A DNA stretch of 42,329 nucleotides from Virgibacillus_R byunsanensis (GTDB lineage: Bacteria; Bacillota; Bacilli; Bacillales; Amphibacillaceae). The stretch is from the NCBI RefSeq assembly GCF_042675965.1, contig NZ_JBHTKJ010000028.1, positions 1 to 42,329 of the forward strand. Direction: 5' to 3'. Under the pieces are notes generated by a model that worked only from the letters and a program-made list of their open reading frames with translations, was not told where the DNA came from and made no database searches. Numbering within the stretch: the stretch's first letter is position 1; each line of letters begins with the position of its first letter. Both the position numbers and the translations under genes were made by a program. Below, in pieces: positions 8,471 through 17,595 of this stretch.

Positions 8471-10015
8471 TTAGTCTACTGACACATTCCAAAGTATTAG
8501 TCCATCTAAAAATTGAAAGTTATCTACATTATTTCGGGTCGAAACAACTCTGTTATAATCTCCAATTTTAATAAAAGGAATATTTGCTATGTTCCATTGC
8601 TGTATCTCTTCATATACAGGTTTCGCATCTTCAAGAGTAGGTTGACTTCTAAATTCTTGCACTAAACTGTCAAATTCTTGACTATCAGTCCAACCAGAAT
8701 GGGGACCTTTACTAATAAATAGATGTGAAGTCGGTTCAGGCATTGAACCAAACCCCATAATATTTATGTCGTATTCACTTTCATTTTCTTTCTTTTCAAG
8801 GAGTGTTGGCCAATCGTAAACTTCTAAACTTACTACCATTCCAAGTTGTTCCAGCTGTTCTTGAACAACAATAGACGCATTATATTGATCCTCGTAATCT
8901 CTAGTTGTGATAATTCTTACTTCTTCTCCACTGTAACCACTTTCCTCTAATAGTTGCTTTGCCTTATCAGTATCATTTAGATTATACTCCTCTTTACCAG
9001 TATCACTAAACCATTGGACTTCCTGATGTGGCATCATCATATTATGATTAAGTGTATAATATTTGTCATCCGTAAAACCAGCTGTTAAAACTGCTTCCAT
9101 ATCTAGTGCAGACCTAACCGCTTCACGAGTAATTTCATTTGTGAATATACCTTCTTTTTTATTGGTAAGTAACACCATTGTTCCACCTGGGATAATATGA
9201 TTGTTAACATTTGAATCTGCTTCTAGTTGCTCAGCATTATCAAATGGAACCGCATGTGCTAGATCATATTCACCTGAAACAATACCCGCAACCCGTGTAG
9301 ATGCGTCCGAAACAAAATTAAAAACGATATTATCTACAAGCGCTTCTCTTTTTCCTGACATTCCATCTGCTTCTTCACTACGAGATTGATATTCTTCATA
9401 TTTAGTCAATTGAATATACTGATCTTGTTTCCATTCATCAAATTCAAAAGGACCTGTTCCAATATATTCTTCTACACCAGTCTCCGTTTCATTTTCAATA
9501 ACTTCTTTAGGCATGATTGCTGGAAAAGGACCGCTCCCCATAGAAAGTACACTTAATGTTGTTGCCATTGGTTCTGGAAGATTTAACACAACTGTATAAT
9601 CATCCTCCGCTTCAAATGAAGTATCTGTAAATTGGCCTTTTCCTCCTGGTCCATCCTTCCATCTGTTCATTGAAGCAACTACATCATCCGCTAGCATTTC
9701 CTCTCCATTATGGAACTTAATTCCTTCTCTTAACTTAAAAGTAATTGTTTTTCCATCTTCACTTTGCTCGTAGGATTCTGCAAGCATTGGCTTAATGTTG
9801 TATTCTGAATCAGCTGTTAATAATGTTTCAAAAACAGGCCTCATTATATCCGAAGTTGCTATAGCTGTGGTTACATGAGGATCTAATATAGGAGGTTGTG
9901 CTGAGTAAGCAACATTAAGATCTCCGCCCCCTTCTGTTTCAGTTGATGATTCGGAACTGCAAGCTACTAATGCAAAAAGAAACAATGAAAAACAAATAAT
10001 TTTGACTAATTTCAT
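8471..10015 (-). CDS. Peptide ABC transporter substrate-binding lipoprotein (SBP_bac_5 family)
   Basis: 514-residue extracellular receptor of the importer, first gene of the operon. The signal peptide is MKLVKIICFSLFLFALVAC with lipobox LVAC (Cys19), followed by a Ser/Glu/Gly-rich linker. The mature domain has SBP_bac_5 features: ILDPHVTT, the LREGIKFHNGE strand, DDVVASMNRWKD and a C-terminal half with YDINIMGFG. The start ATG follows AGGGGGAT. A promoter-like pair and a possible leader peptide lie upstream. Substrate class is peptide, opine or similar; the intervening prolyl-peptidase-like gene hints at proline- or amide-containing substrates, which is an inference. Confidence 0.93.
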   Translation of the reverse strand: MKLVKIICFSLFLFALVACSSESSTETEGGGDLNVAYSAQPPILDPHVTTAIATSDIMRPVFETLLTADSEYNIKPMLAESYEQSEDGKTITFKLREGIKFHNGEEMLADDVVASMNRWKDGPGGKGQFTDTSFEAEDDYTVVLNLPEPMATTLSVLSMGSGPFPAIMPKEVIENETETGVEEYIGTGPFEFDEWKQDQYIQLTKYEEYQSRSEEADGMSGKREALVDNIVFNFVSDASTRVAGIVSGEYDLAHAVPFDNAEQLEADSNVNNHIIPGGTMVLLTNKKEGIFTNEITREAVRSALDMEAVLTAGFTDDKYYTLNHNMMMPHQEVQWFSDTGKEEYNLNDTDKAKQLLEESGYSGEEVRIITTRDYEDQYNASIVVQEQLEQLGMVVSLEVYDWPTLLEKKENESEYDINIMGFGSMPEPTSHLFISKGPHSGWTDSQEFDSLVQEFRSQPTLEDAKPVYEEIQQWNIANIPFIKIGDYNRVVSTRNNVDNFQFLDGLILWNVSVD

Positions 10016-10040
10016 AATTATCCCCCTAGTAAAATATTTG

Positions 10041-10079
10041 TTATTTTTGATAAATATTAAATCGAATAGGAACCCTCAA
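10041..10079 (-). CDS. Possible 12-residue leader peptide upstream of the opp operon
   Basis: A TTG start nine bases after a full AGGAGG opens a 12-codon frame (MRVPIRFNIYQK, then TAA). It lies between the predicted operon promoter and the binding-protein gene. The perfect ribosome site with only a minimal frame behind it is why I list it. It could equally be a decayed gene start. Confidence 0.25.
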   Translation of the reverse strand: MRVPIRFNIYQK

Positions 10080-10104
10080 TGGGCATCACCTCCTATGTAT
10101 TTAT

Positions 10105-10134
10105 GTTATATTACTCTATTAAAAAGATTGTAAA
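10105..10134 (-). promoter_or_regulatory. Sigma-A-type promoter for the opp operon
   Basis: On the minus strand TTTACA (10134-10129) is followed after 18 bases by TATAAC (10110-10105). It is about 90 bases upstream of the binding-protein ATG and just upstream of the AGGAGG of the possible leader. Confidence 0.5.
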
Positions 10135-10194
10135 AGTAGTTTTAATTGACTAGTAGTTTTGAGATACATTCTAATTTTCCCAATATGTTTTAAC

Positions 10195-10610
10195 CTATAA
10201 TACAGAGATGTAAATCTTTCTAACTAGTTGATCAATTTGTGATTTGTTTATAGTAATTGTAAGGTCTAAAAAGATAATATTAGAATTTTCATAGGTAACA
10301 GTTCGGCATATTACTCCTTGTTCAAGTTAAGGCTCAACTACTTTAAGAATGGCTTGTTGATTTGCAGGGAAAGGGATATTAATTACTTGCTAGGTCTTTC
10401 ACCAATTCAACTGCTCCTATAAGTTCCGGAAACCGAACAATTCCCTTGATATTCAATTCCCTGTTAGTTTTAGCCCCCAATATTTACATTACACAATGAA
10501 GAAAATGCATCTATAAAGGAATTTTTTCTTGGTTAACTAATTCCATCTCCCCTTGACTAACCTGCTCAATTTTTTGTTGAAGTTAAATTAGGAAGTCAGA
10601 TGGAAGAAAT
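10195..10610 (-). pseudogene. Unidentified degenerate gene between opp and the PucR regulator
   Basis: Several minus-strand patches read as coherent protein when frame changes are allowed: LQQKIEQVSQGEMELVNQEK near 10570-10510, then ELNIKGIVRFPELIGAVELV near 10455-10395, then IPFPANQQAILKVVEP near 10370-10325. They end GVICRTVTYENSNIIFLDLT, then INKSQIDQLVRKIYISVL at TAG 10195. At least two or three frameshifts separate them. The series looks like one protein of over 130 residues that has recently decayed. I do not recognise the family. Confidence 0.45.
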
Positions 10611-11244
10611 GTCCTTTATCTATATCGATTATATTTTCATATCATTCCCCAAAAATTTATTGGAAAATAATAAATAATATAAATAGTGTGATTTTTAATA
10701 ACTTAACAATCTTTCTAAAAATAGTCAACTTATTTTACATTACAAAATAATCCTAGATAGATTATTTTGTAACTGCTATGGTTGAGACTGTCCCCGAGGA
10801 ATTAAGTTATAAATACAATTACTAAAATAGATATCTATATTGTCTCACTAATTTTGGTTAGTCAAATTTTTTAAGTAATAACAAATCTTATTAGACTATA
10901 TTAAACTGAGATATTTCTAGAGGCTTTATTCCAAAATTTAAATGAAACAAAATCACTTTATCCACAGGTATTTTTGTCTGTTTGTCGAATCTCTTAATTT
11001 AGGAAAATATATTATATTAAAATTCCCCCTATCTAAACGTGCGCTTTAGAAGTGCCGTTCATAGTTAAAAGGTATTTACTCCTTGTAAAACAACTTTCTG
11101 AGAATACCATGTTCTTGTTTTCATGTAACATTCACATCTAGTTACATTTAATAAATACCACATATTTCCTAAAAGTTTATAGAAAAGACCGTTATTATTG
11201 TCTTTAAAGAACTTTTAAAAGTCATTAGGCGAGGATGAAAGTAA
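10611..11244. other. Gene-free region upstream of the GAF-PucR regulator
   Basis: About 630 bp of AT-rich sequence with no ORF of note. It should contain the regulator's promoter, but no convincing -35/-10 pair stands out. No TGTC-N7-GACA site like those before 13342 was seen. Confidence 0.4.
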
Positions 11245-13023
11245 ATGAAATCAGAAGATCAGTTGATGAGTCTCATTAATGCTGCGCAAGTTTTAACTTC
11301 TACTTTGGATGTTAATAAAGTTTTAGAACTTTTGATTACGGAAATTATGAATGTAGTTGATGGTGCTGATGCAGGGGTATTATTTATTTATGAAAGTGAT
11401 ATAAATAAACTAGTTCCAAAGAGTGCAGTGGGGTTTAATATGAATTTTTTACAAATGATTCAACTTGAACTTGACGAGGGAATGAGTGGAAAAACTTTCA
11501 CTTCTAAAACTCCTAATATTTTTACAATAAAACAAGATACAGAAATTGGAATGGCAAACTTATTCAAAAAAAATCAGTTTCTTTATCAACAGGCTTTAGG
11601 TGAAATGCTGTATCCAACGAGTACCATTAGTGCTCCTCTGTTATCTAAAAATAAATGTATAGGTGTTCTAACGATAGACAGTTATTCAGAAAATGTTCAT
11701 TTTACAAATACAGACTTAAAACTTTTGGAAATATTTGCATCTCAAGCACTTATAGCTATAGAAAATGCTACATTATTTTCTATAAACAAACGTTCAAATA
11801 AAATACATAACAAATTAGCGGAAGTCTCTTTAAATCGAAAAGGAATTAAAGATATTACTAGTGCTTTATCAAGTATTATTAATAAAAAAGTAGCGATATT
11901 TAATGAATTTCTAGACTTGGCAGCTTATTCATCAATTGAATGCAAGAATATTACTAAGAGCCTAATGTTTAATAGCTATGATTTGTTAAAAGAAATAATA
12001 AAGAGAGATTATATTTCACATGAGATTATAAACGAGAAAACTAAAGTATATTGTTTTCCAATTAAGCATGACAAACTTAATATTGGTGTGCTAATGGTAT
12101 TTACTGAAGAAAATTCAAAACTTGATTCTTTAGATCAGGCTGCGATAGATCAGACTATTATTATATTTGCTATGGAAATGACAAAACATCAGGATCTTTT
12201 ATCACATGATTTTAATTATGAAAGTTATTTACTGGAACAATTATTAGATAACAAATTTAAGGAATTTAATATAGCCATTCAGAACCATATACAAATACAA
12301 GGTGAAGTTCAGTACATTTTTGTTAATTTAGAACTAATAGTTCAATTGGATCCATTTCCAATTTTAGACCAAAAAAAGAATCAATTCAGAAGGTTGATTT
12401 ATCGTGCGCTAAATCAGTTACGATTTAAAACATTTGTATTAGAACAAAATTTAACATTTAAATTTCTATTTGTATTAGATAATTACATTAGCGAAAAAGA
12501 TGTATTTGAAGAAATAGAAAAGTTTTTCGAAAGAATATTGAATAAGTCTAAGGAGTTAAATAACTTTGAATTTAGTGTGGGAGTCGGGCGATTATTTCAT
12601 CAATCAATCAATATTCAAAGCTCAATTCGTGACGCTAAAAGGTGTGTAGAGTATCTAAAAACTCAGAATTATAATAACTGGTTTTGTTCTTATAGAGAAT
12701 TAGGTGCCCATAGACTTTTATTAAATCAAAATACAGAAGAATTAATGGATTACGTAAATGATATATTAGGTAAGCTAATAACTTATGATAGTGAACATAA
12801 AACAATGCTAACTAAAACTTTAAAAGCTTATATTGAGAGTAAATACAATATGAAAATTGCGGCGCAGAAGTGTTTTGTTCATGTAAACACTATGAAATAC
12901 AGGATGAAGGTTATAAAAAAAATACTAAACAAGACTACTCTAAAAGGAAAAGACTATTTTAATCTCCAATTGGCAATCTTTATCTTTGAATATTTAAACG
13001 AAAGTGATCAAACCCTTAAATAA
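11245..13023 (+). CDS. GAF-domain PucR/CdaR-type transcriptional regulator
   Basis: 592 residues. Residues ~1-175 form a GAF sensor domain (INAAQVLTSTLDVNKVLELL, then ISAPLLSKNKCIGVLTIDSY). The middle (~330-460) resembles the GGDEF-like region of CdaR/PucR proteins (FEFSVGVGRLFHQSINIQSS). Residues ~524-560 form the PucR-type helix-turn-helix (MKIAAQKCFVHVNTMKYRM). Such regulators usually activate catabolic or uptake genes when the sensor binds a small ligand. It diverges from the opp operon and precedes the second hydrolase, symporter and amidohydrolase genes, so it is the likely regulator of both arms. The ATG has GAGG about 11 bases upstream. The paired sites before 13342 are candidate targets. 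Confidence 0.88.
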   Translation: MKSEDQLMSLINAAQVLTSTLDVNKVLELLITEIMNVVDGADAGVLFIYESDINKLVPKSAVGFNMNFLQMIQLELDEGMSGKTFTSKTPNIFTIKQDTEIGMANLFKKNQFLYQQALGEMLYPTSTISAPLLSKNKCIGVLTIDSYSENVHFTNTDLKLLEIFASQALIAIENATLFSINKRSNKIHNKLAEVSLNRKGIKDITSALSSIINKKVAIFNEFLDLAAYSSIECKNITKSLMFNSYDLLKEIIKRDYISHEIINEKTKVYCFPIKHDKLNIGVLMVFTEENSKLDSLDQAAIDQTIIIFAMEMTKHQDLLSHDFNYESYLLEQLLDNKFKEFNIAIQNHIQIQGEVQYIFVNLELIVQLDPFPILDQKKNQFRRLIYRALNQLRFKTFVLEQNLTFKFLFVLDNYISEKDVFEEIEKFFERILNKSKELNNFEFSVGVGRLFHQSINIQSSIRDAKRCVEYLKTQNYNNWFCSYRELGAHRLLLNQNTEELMDYVNDILGKLITYDSEHKTMLTKTLKAYIESKYNMKIAAQKCFVHVNTMKYRMKVIKKILNKTTLKGKDYFNLQLAIFIFEYLNESDQTLK

Positions 13024-13073
13024 TATAAAATATAAGACAATATATACCTCCTATATTTCGTAACTAAAATAAA

Positions 13074-13124
13074 ATGTTAAATGAAAAATGAATCCGAGAT
13101 AAGGATTCATTTTTCATTTAACAT
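13074..13124. terminator. Long perfect hairpin after the GAF-PucR gene
   Basis: Two 22-base perfectly complementary arms (outer part ATGTTAAATG, inner part AATGAATCC) around a 7-base loop, GAGATAA. It begins 50 bp past the regulator's stop. The T-rich stretch lies inside the 3' arm rather than after it. It probably terminates the regulator transcript and insulates the next promoter. Confidence 0.7.
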
Positions 13125-13237
13125 ACGTGTGCTAGTATAATTGTTTACGATAATATTCTGTCATGCTTTAAAGACAATTACGACATACTTGTGCGATTAT
13201 CTTTAATTATTCCTATTTGTTCCAAACAACATCCATT

Positions 13238-13314
13238 TGTCTACTAAGGACAAATAAAGAACTTAAAATCTGTCGTATACAGACATAGATTCAATTTTCT
13301 AAATATGGTATATT
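13238..13314 (+). promoter_or_regulatory. Promoter with paired TGTC-N7-GACA operator sites
   Basis: Two inverted repeats share the pattern TGTC-N7-GACA: 13238-13252 (spacer TACTAAG) and 13271-13285 (spacer GTATACA). Their centres are 33 bp apart, about three DNA turns. A -10-like TATATT lies at 13309-13314 with no good -35, so the operators would be centred about 43 and 76 bases before the transcription start. That is a typical activator arrangement. The neighbouring GAF-PucR protein is the obvious candidate binder. The gene start at 13342 follows AAGGAGG. Confidence 0.6.
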
Positions 13315-13341
13315 TTCTGTAACTTAAAAGGAGGTTTTATA

Positions 13342-14217
13342 ATGTTTGCCAAAATTAACGGTACCAAGTTATTTTTTGATGTTGAAGGTAGCAGTATTGT
13401 TCCTGTAGGAGATAAGATGATAGAACAAGAAGCATGTTTTATTTTACATGGTGGACCAGGGAGTGACCATACCTATTTTAGACCATGGTTATCGCCGATG
13501 GCCAAACACATGCAATTGATCTATGTAGATCATAGAGGTAATGGAAGATCAGAGCGTACAGACCCAACTACTTATTCAATTGAACAGATGGCTGATGACT
13601 TAGAAGAGCTAAGGAAATATTTAGGTCTAGGGCAGGTTTTTGTATTAGGTAATTCATTTGGTGGAATGTTGGCACAAGTATATGCTACACGCTATACAAA
13701 AAGCGTAAAAAAATTGATTTTAGTTACTACTACTCCTAGTGCTGATTTTTGGGATGAAGCACAAACGATGGCAGATAAAATGGCTACTGCAGAACAAAAA
13801 AAAGTACTCCCTGATTTATTTGAAGGTCGAGTGAGAAATGAAGAAGAACTAGATGAATGGTGGAAGATAATGCTTCCACTATACTTTCATAATAAAGATG
13901 AAAATCTTTTTGCAGAAATGGGAGGTAGGATGATCACAGCATTAGATGTATCTAATTTTATGTTTGCTAACGAAATTCCAAATTATGATGTTAAAGAGCA
14001 GTTAAAAGAACTTAAAACCGATACACTAGTTATTGGCGCCAAACATGATTGGGTAACACCTTTAAATCAAGCAGAACTGATTCATGAGCTTTTACCAAAT
14101 TCAGAGCTATTTATTTTTAACAATAGTGGACATATGCCATTTATTGAAGAACAGGAATTATTTAATCAAAAGGTACTAGACTTTGTTAACAAGAAACCAA
14201 TAACCCAGGGGGTTTAA
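13342..14217 (+). CDS. Alpha/beta hydrolase, proline iminopeptidase-like (S33), second paralogue
   Basis: 291 residues. HGGPGS at 36-41, nucleophile GNSFGG at 103-108 (Ser105), Asp236 in GAKHDWVTP and His264 in NSGHMP form the same triad, at the same residue numbers, as the hydrolase inside the opp operon. The middle cap region differs, so substrate preference may differ. The ATG has AAGGAGG seven bases upstream. Three bases separate its stop from the next start, so it is co-transcribed with the symporter. Likely role: cytoplasmic cleavage of a small peptide, amide or lactam-like compound taken up by the adjacent transporters. The exact substrate is unknown. Confidence 0.85.
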   Translation: MFAKINGTKLFFDVEGSSIVPVGDKMIEQEACFILHGGPGSDHTYFRPWLSPMAKHMQLIYVDHRGNGRSERTDPTTYSIEQMADDLEELRKYLGLGQVFVLGNSFGGMLAQVYATRYTKSVKKLILVTTTPSADFWDEAQTMADKMATAEQKKVLPDLFEGRVRNEEELDEWWKIMLPLYFHNKDENLFAEMGGRMITALDVSNFMFANEIPNYDVKEQLKELKTDTLVIGAKHDWVTPLNQAELIHELLPNSELFIFNNSGHMPFIEEQELFNQKVLDFVNKKPITQGV

Positions 14218-14220
14218 TGC

Positions 14221-16026
14221 ATGAGTTCAGATAATATTGTTATACTAGGTACTCTTTTTGTATATATGATATTTATGCTTTGGGTAGGTTTTCGTGTATC
14301 AAAAAAATTAGCTGGTATTGATGATTATATTTTAGCAGGTCGCAATTTACCTTGGTTTGTTTTAACTATGACATTTCTAGCAACATTAGCAAATACTGCT
14401 CAGGTAATGGGACAGCCTGGTTTTTCATATGCAACAGGGCTATCCTATGTTTTTTGGATGAATGTCGCAAGTTTGACAATTGGAACCCTTTTGCTCCCTA
14501 GAATAGGTCTTAGATTAAGAGGCTTAAACATCTCAACAATTGGAGATTTTGTTGTAGAACGATTTGCAGGAAGTAAGCGATTAGAATTACTTGTTTCTGG
14601 TTGGCAAGTTCTATGGGGATTATTTGTCACAGCTATGTCTTTATTTGGAGCAGCTTTATTGGTGGAAGTTGTAACAGGTGTTTCATGGAAATTGGCAATT
14701 GTAATTATTGCTGTTGTTACCATCATATACACAGTCACAGGTGGACTGCGCGCAGTTGTAGTAACTGACTCTGTTCAATGGTTAATTATCATATTTGGTA
14801 CTGCTTTATTTGTTCCGCTGATCTTCTTAGAAGTGGGACCTTTCTCTTCGTTCTTTTCCCAATACTTAGGACCTTCTGGTTTCGAATTAATGGCGGAAGG
14901 TAAAGAACTATCCTTATTTGCAGGCTTTACTGATATTTTTACTTTAGCTCCTGGACAAACTTATTTACCATCTTTACTTGCATTTATTGTTGCAACATCA
15001 CTATGGATACCAATAGATCTTGGATTTATACAAAGAATGTTAGCTGCTAGGAACATCGATGAAGGAAGAAAAGGTACTTATGTTTTTCTAGGAATGCAAA
15101 TATTGGTTATTTCACTTTTAATTATGTTAGGAATGTATGGACGTGTACTTATACCCGGTTTAGAAAATACAGATAAGATAATTGTTGTCTTGGCCCAAGA
15201 AACCTTACCAGTTTTTGGAGCAGCACTTTTTATAGCTGCCGTTGCAGCAGCAGCAATGTCTACTATTTCTACTTATTTAAATGCTGGAAGTACAGTTATT
15301 CTTAAAAACTTTGTAATGAGTTTTAAGCCAGACATAACACCAAAAAGCCAGTTGTTGTTTGCTAAAATATTTACCGTATTAATTTGTTTATCAGCACTGT
15401 CTTTTGCCCCATTTATTTCAGCAGGTGGAATTGTTGCAGCTGCAGTTGCAATTCAAATTATTTTGGTCACGGCTTTATCACCTGTTATTATATTAGGAGT
15501 TTTTTGGAAAAGATTAACAGAAAAGGGTGCATTTTGGGGATGCCTTGTTACTTCAATAGTAACTTTTATTCTTATGATGGCTGTTGGAGGCCCCAATGTA
15601 GCAGTAAGTAGCCCAGGCTTTTTTGGAATCCCGGTTGTCTTCTGGGGAGGCATGGTTGCATCAATATTCTTTGTAGGCTTTAGCTTATTAGAGCCATATA
15701 ATCCTAAAAATATGTCTTCAGATTTTCAAAAGATATTTTCAGGAGAAAAAGCAATTAAAAAATCTAAAACTGATATTAAAATTCTGTCATGCTTATGGGC
15801 GGTTTTAATTATAATAGGGGTTTTTATGAATACTGTGGGAGAATCAGCGTTTCCACCACTAGCTGGTCCACTAGCATTTTTAACAGATGCTTACTTTTTA
15901 ATCACCTCAATTGTAGTATTGATAGTAAGTGTATTTATGATTATTAAATTGGTTGGATACATCCGTAACGAGGTCTCTTTCAATGATATTGAAAAAAGAG
16001 ATAAAGAGACAAAAAAAATAGGTTAA
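14221..16026 (+). CDS. Sodium:solute symporter family (SSS) transporter
   Basis: 601 residues with about 13-14 hydrophobic segments. The N-terminal DDYILAGRNLPWF motif near residue 37 and the GxxxxY-type segment GGLRAVVVTDSVQW near 174 are SSS hallmarks. A later helix reads AAAAAMSTISTYLNAGSTV, matching the sodium-site region of the family. It starts at an ATG with AGGGGG eight bases upstream, immediately after the hydrolase stop. SSS proteins import amino acids, sugars, vitamins or carboxylates with sodium. Here the cargo is probably a product or analogue handled by the neighbouring hydrolase and amidohydrolase. Its presence next to an ABC peptide importer gives the island two uptake routes. 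Confidence 0.88.
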   Translation: MSSDNIVILGTLFVYMIFMLWVGFRVSKKLAGIDDYILAGRNLPWFVLTMTFLATLANTAQVMGQPGFSYATGLSYVFWMNVASLTIGTLLLPRIGLRLRGLNISTIGDFVVERFAGSKRLELLVSGWQVLWGLFVTAMSLFGAALLVEVVTGVSWKLAIVIIAVVTIIYTVTGGLRAVVVTDSVQWLIIIFGTALFVPLIFLEVGPFSSFFSQYLGPSGFELMAEGKELSLFAGFTDIFTLAPGQTYLPSLLAFIVATSLWIPIDLGFIQRMLAARNIDEGRKGTYVFLGMQILVISLLIMLGMYGRVLIPGLENTDKIIVVLAQETLPVFGAALFIAAVAAAAMSTISTYLNAGSTVILKNFVMSFKPDITPKSQLLFAKIFTVLICLSALSFAPFISAGGIVAAAVAIQIILVTALSPVIILGVFWKRLTEKGAFWGCLVTSIVTFILMMAVGGPNVAVSSPGFFGIPVVFWGGMVASIFFVGFSLLEPYNPKNMSSDFQKIFSGEKAIKKSKTDIKILSCLWAVLIIIGVFMNTVGESAFPPLAGPLAFLTDAYFLITSIVVLIVSVFMIIKLVGYIRNEVSFNDIEKRDKETKKIG

Positions 16027-16038
16027 CGATACAACAAT

Positions 16039-16058
16039 AAAGGGGGATTTCCCCCTTT
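16039..16058 (+). terminator. G-rich hairpin between symporter and amidohydrolase genes
   Basis: AAAGGGGG-ATTT-CCCCCTTT followed by TG. The arms are perfectly paired with a 4-base loop, and the short T run is part of the stem. Its position between two co-directional genes 53 bp apart suggests partial termination. Confidence 0.65.
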
Positions 16059-16079
16059 TGTATTTGAAAAGGTGATTGA

Positions 16080-17372
16080 ATGATAATGAAAAAAGAAAAC
16101 TTATACGAACTTTTACTTAAAGATTATAATGATGGTTTAAACTATAGTGGCGTTAAAGGTGAACGGTTAGCCAATAGACTGACTACAATATCAAATATAG
16201 GTTTGACTAAGGATGGCGGTTCGAATAGACCTGGGTTTTCAGATAAAGAAAATCAAGCAAAAAACTTAGTTAAAAAGTGGATGGAAGAGGCAGGACTAGA
16301 GGTTAGTGAAGATAATGCCGGGAATACTTTCGGTAAACTTACTGGTAGGAAACCTGACTTGAAAGCTATTTTATCCGGTTCACATCTTGATAGTGTTCCG
16401 AATGGGGGACATTTTGATGGTCCGTTAGGAGTATTGGCAGCGTTAGAGGTTGTAGAATCTTGGAAAGACACAAATTTTATTCCAAATCGTTCATTTGAAG
16501 TTGTTATTTTTATTGATGAAGAGGGTGCAAGATTTAACAAAGGACTTCATGGAAGTCAAGCTATGATTGGTGGAATAAAAGAAGAAAATATTAAATCACT
16601 TGTTGATCAAAATGGTTTATACTTTGGGGATGTACTAAAAAACCGGGGGCTAAACATACGGAATTTTATTAATTCTAAAAGAAATCTAGATAATATAGAA
16701 TTATTTATCGAAACACATATTGAACAGGGGAAAATACTAGAGAAGGCAAAATCACCTGTTGGTATAGTTACAGGGATTGCTGGTCCCTGCTGGTTAGAAT
16801 TTCAGCTTGAAGGTATGGCAGATCACGCAGGTAATACACCTATGGATAATCGCAATGATGCACTTGTTGCAGCAAGTGATTTAATATTACAAATAAATGC
16901 ATTACCCAAAAGTATAAGCTCATCTGCAGTTGCAACTGTAGGAAAAATGCAAGTCTTTCCAAACGCTATAAATGTTATTCCGGGAAAGGTTAACTTCTTT
17001 GTTGATATTCGTGATATTTACGAAGATACACGAGATGAATTGGTAGGCAAGATAATAGATATATTAAAAATTGTTACCAAAAAATACAATGTTCATTATA
17101 CCTGGCATGAGAGATTAAGGGTTAACCCTATTCCTATAAAAGAATTAATACAGAAAAAGTTAGCAACTTCAATTAAAGAAAATGGATTGTCTCCAATTTC
17201 TTTACCTAGTGGTGCAGGACATGACGCTATGGTTGTTGGAAAACAAGTACCAGTAGCCATGTTGTTTGTACAAAGTAAAGATGGTGTGAGTCACAACCCT
17301 AATGAATGGAGTTCTTTGAATAATTGTATCCATTCTATCCACGTATTAAAACATTTTATAGAAAATTATTAA
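16080..17372 (+). CDS. M20-family hydantoinase/carbamoylase-type amidohydrolase
   Basis: 430 residues of the Zn-dependent N-carbamoyl-amino-acid hydrolase / allantoate amidohydrolase group. Metal ligands are visible in order: His102 in SGSHLDSVPNGG, Asp113 in FDGPLG, Glu147/Glu148 in IDEEGARF, His213 in ETHIEQG and His405 in VSHNPNEW. SGAGHDAM (His381) is a conserved substrate-side motif, and the dimerisation lid (ADHAGNTPMDNRNDA) is intact. The ATG at 16080 follows AAGGTG; a second ATG two codons on is possible. These enzymes release ammonia and CO2 from carbamoyl or ureido amino acids. No hydantoinase or allantoinase is nearby, so the substrate is unassigned. It is last in the plus-strand arm. 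Confidence 0.88.
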   Translation: MIMKKENLYELLLKDYNDGLNYSGVKGERLANRLTTISNIGLTKDGGSNRPGFSDKENQAKNLVKKWMEEAGLEVSEDNAGNTFGKLTGRKPDLKAILSGSHLDSVPNGGHFDGPLGVLAALEVVESWKDTNFIPNRSFEVVIFIDEEGARFNKGLHGSQAMIGGIKEENIKSLVDQNGLYFGDVLKNRGLNIRNFINSKRNLDNIELFIETHIEQGKILEKAKSPVGIVTGIAGPCWLEFQLEGMADHAGNTPMDNRNDALVAASDLILQINALPKSISSSAVATVGKMQVFPNAINVIPGKVNFFVDIRDIYEDTRDELVGKIIDILKIVTKKYNVHYTWHERLRVNPIPIKELIQKKLATSIKENGLSPISLPSGAGHDAMVVGKQVPVAMLFVQSKDGVSHNPNEWSSLNNCIHSIHVLKHFIENY

Positions 17373-17469
17373 ATTCAAACATCATTACTCTTACTTTATC
17401 AAAAATATGAAACCTTTTTTATAAGCATAAAACAATCTGATTTTTTGATAATAGTGTAATTTTTATTTA

Positions 17470-17500
17470 AGCAGCCTAATTAAAAGGTTGCTTTCTTACT
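17470..17500 (+). terminator. Terminator after the amidohydrolase gene
   Basis: Stem GCAGCCT / AGGTTGC (one G-T pair) with loop AATTAAA, followed by a T-rich run (TTTCTTACTTTTTT). It lies about 100 bp past the stop and closes the hydrolase-symporter-amidohydrolase operon. Confidence 0.75.
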
Positions 17501-17595
17501 TTTTTATTATACTAGCAATATATAGTTGTTATGATATTTTTGTTCAATCACCTCGAAAAAATACAATCTCCTCCCTAATTTCTTCACCAATATCC

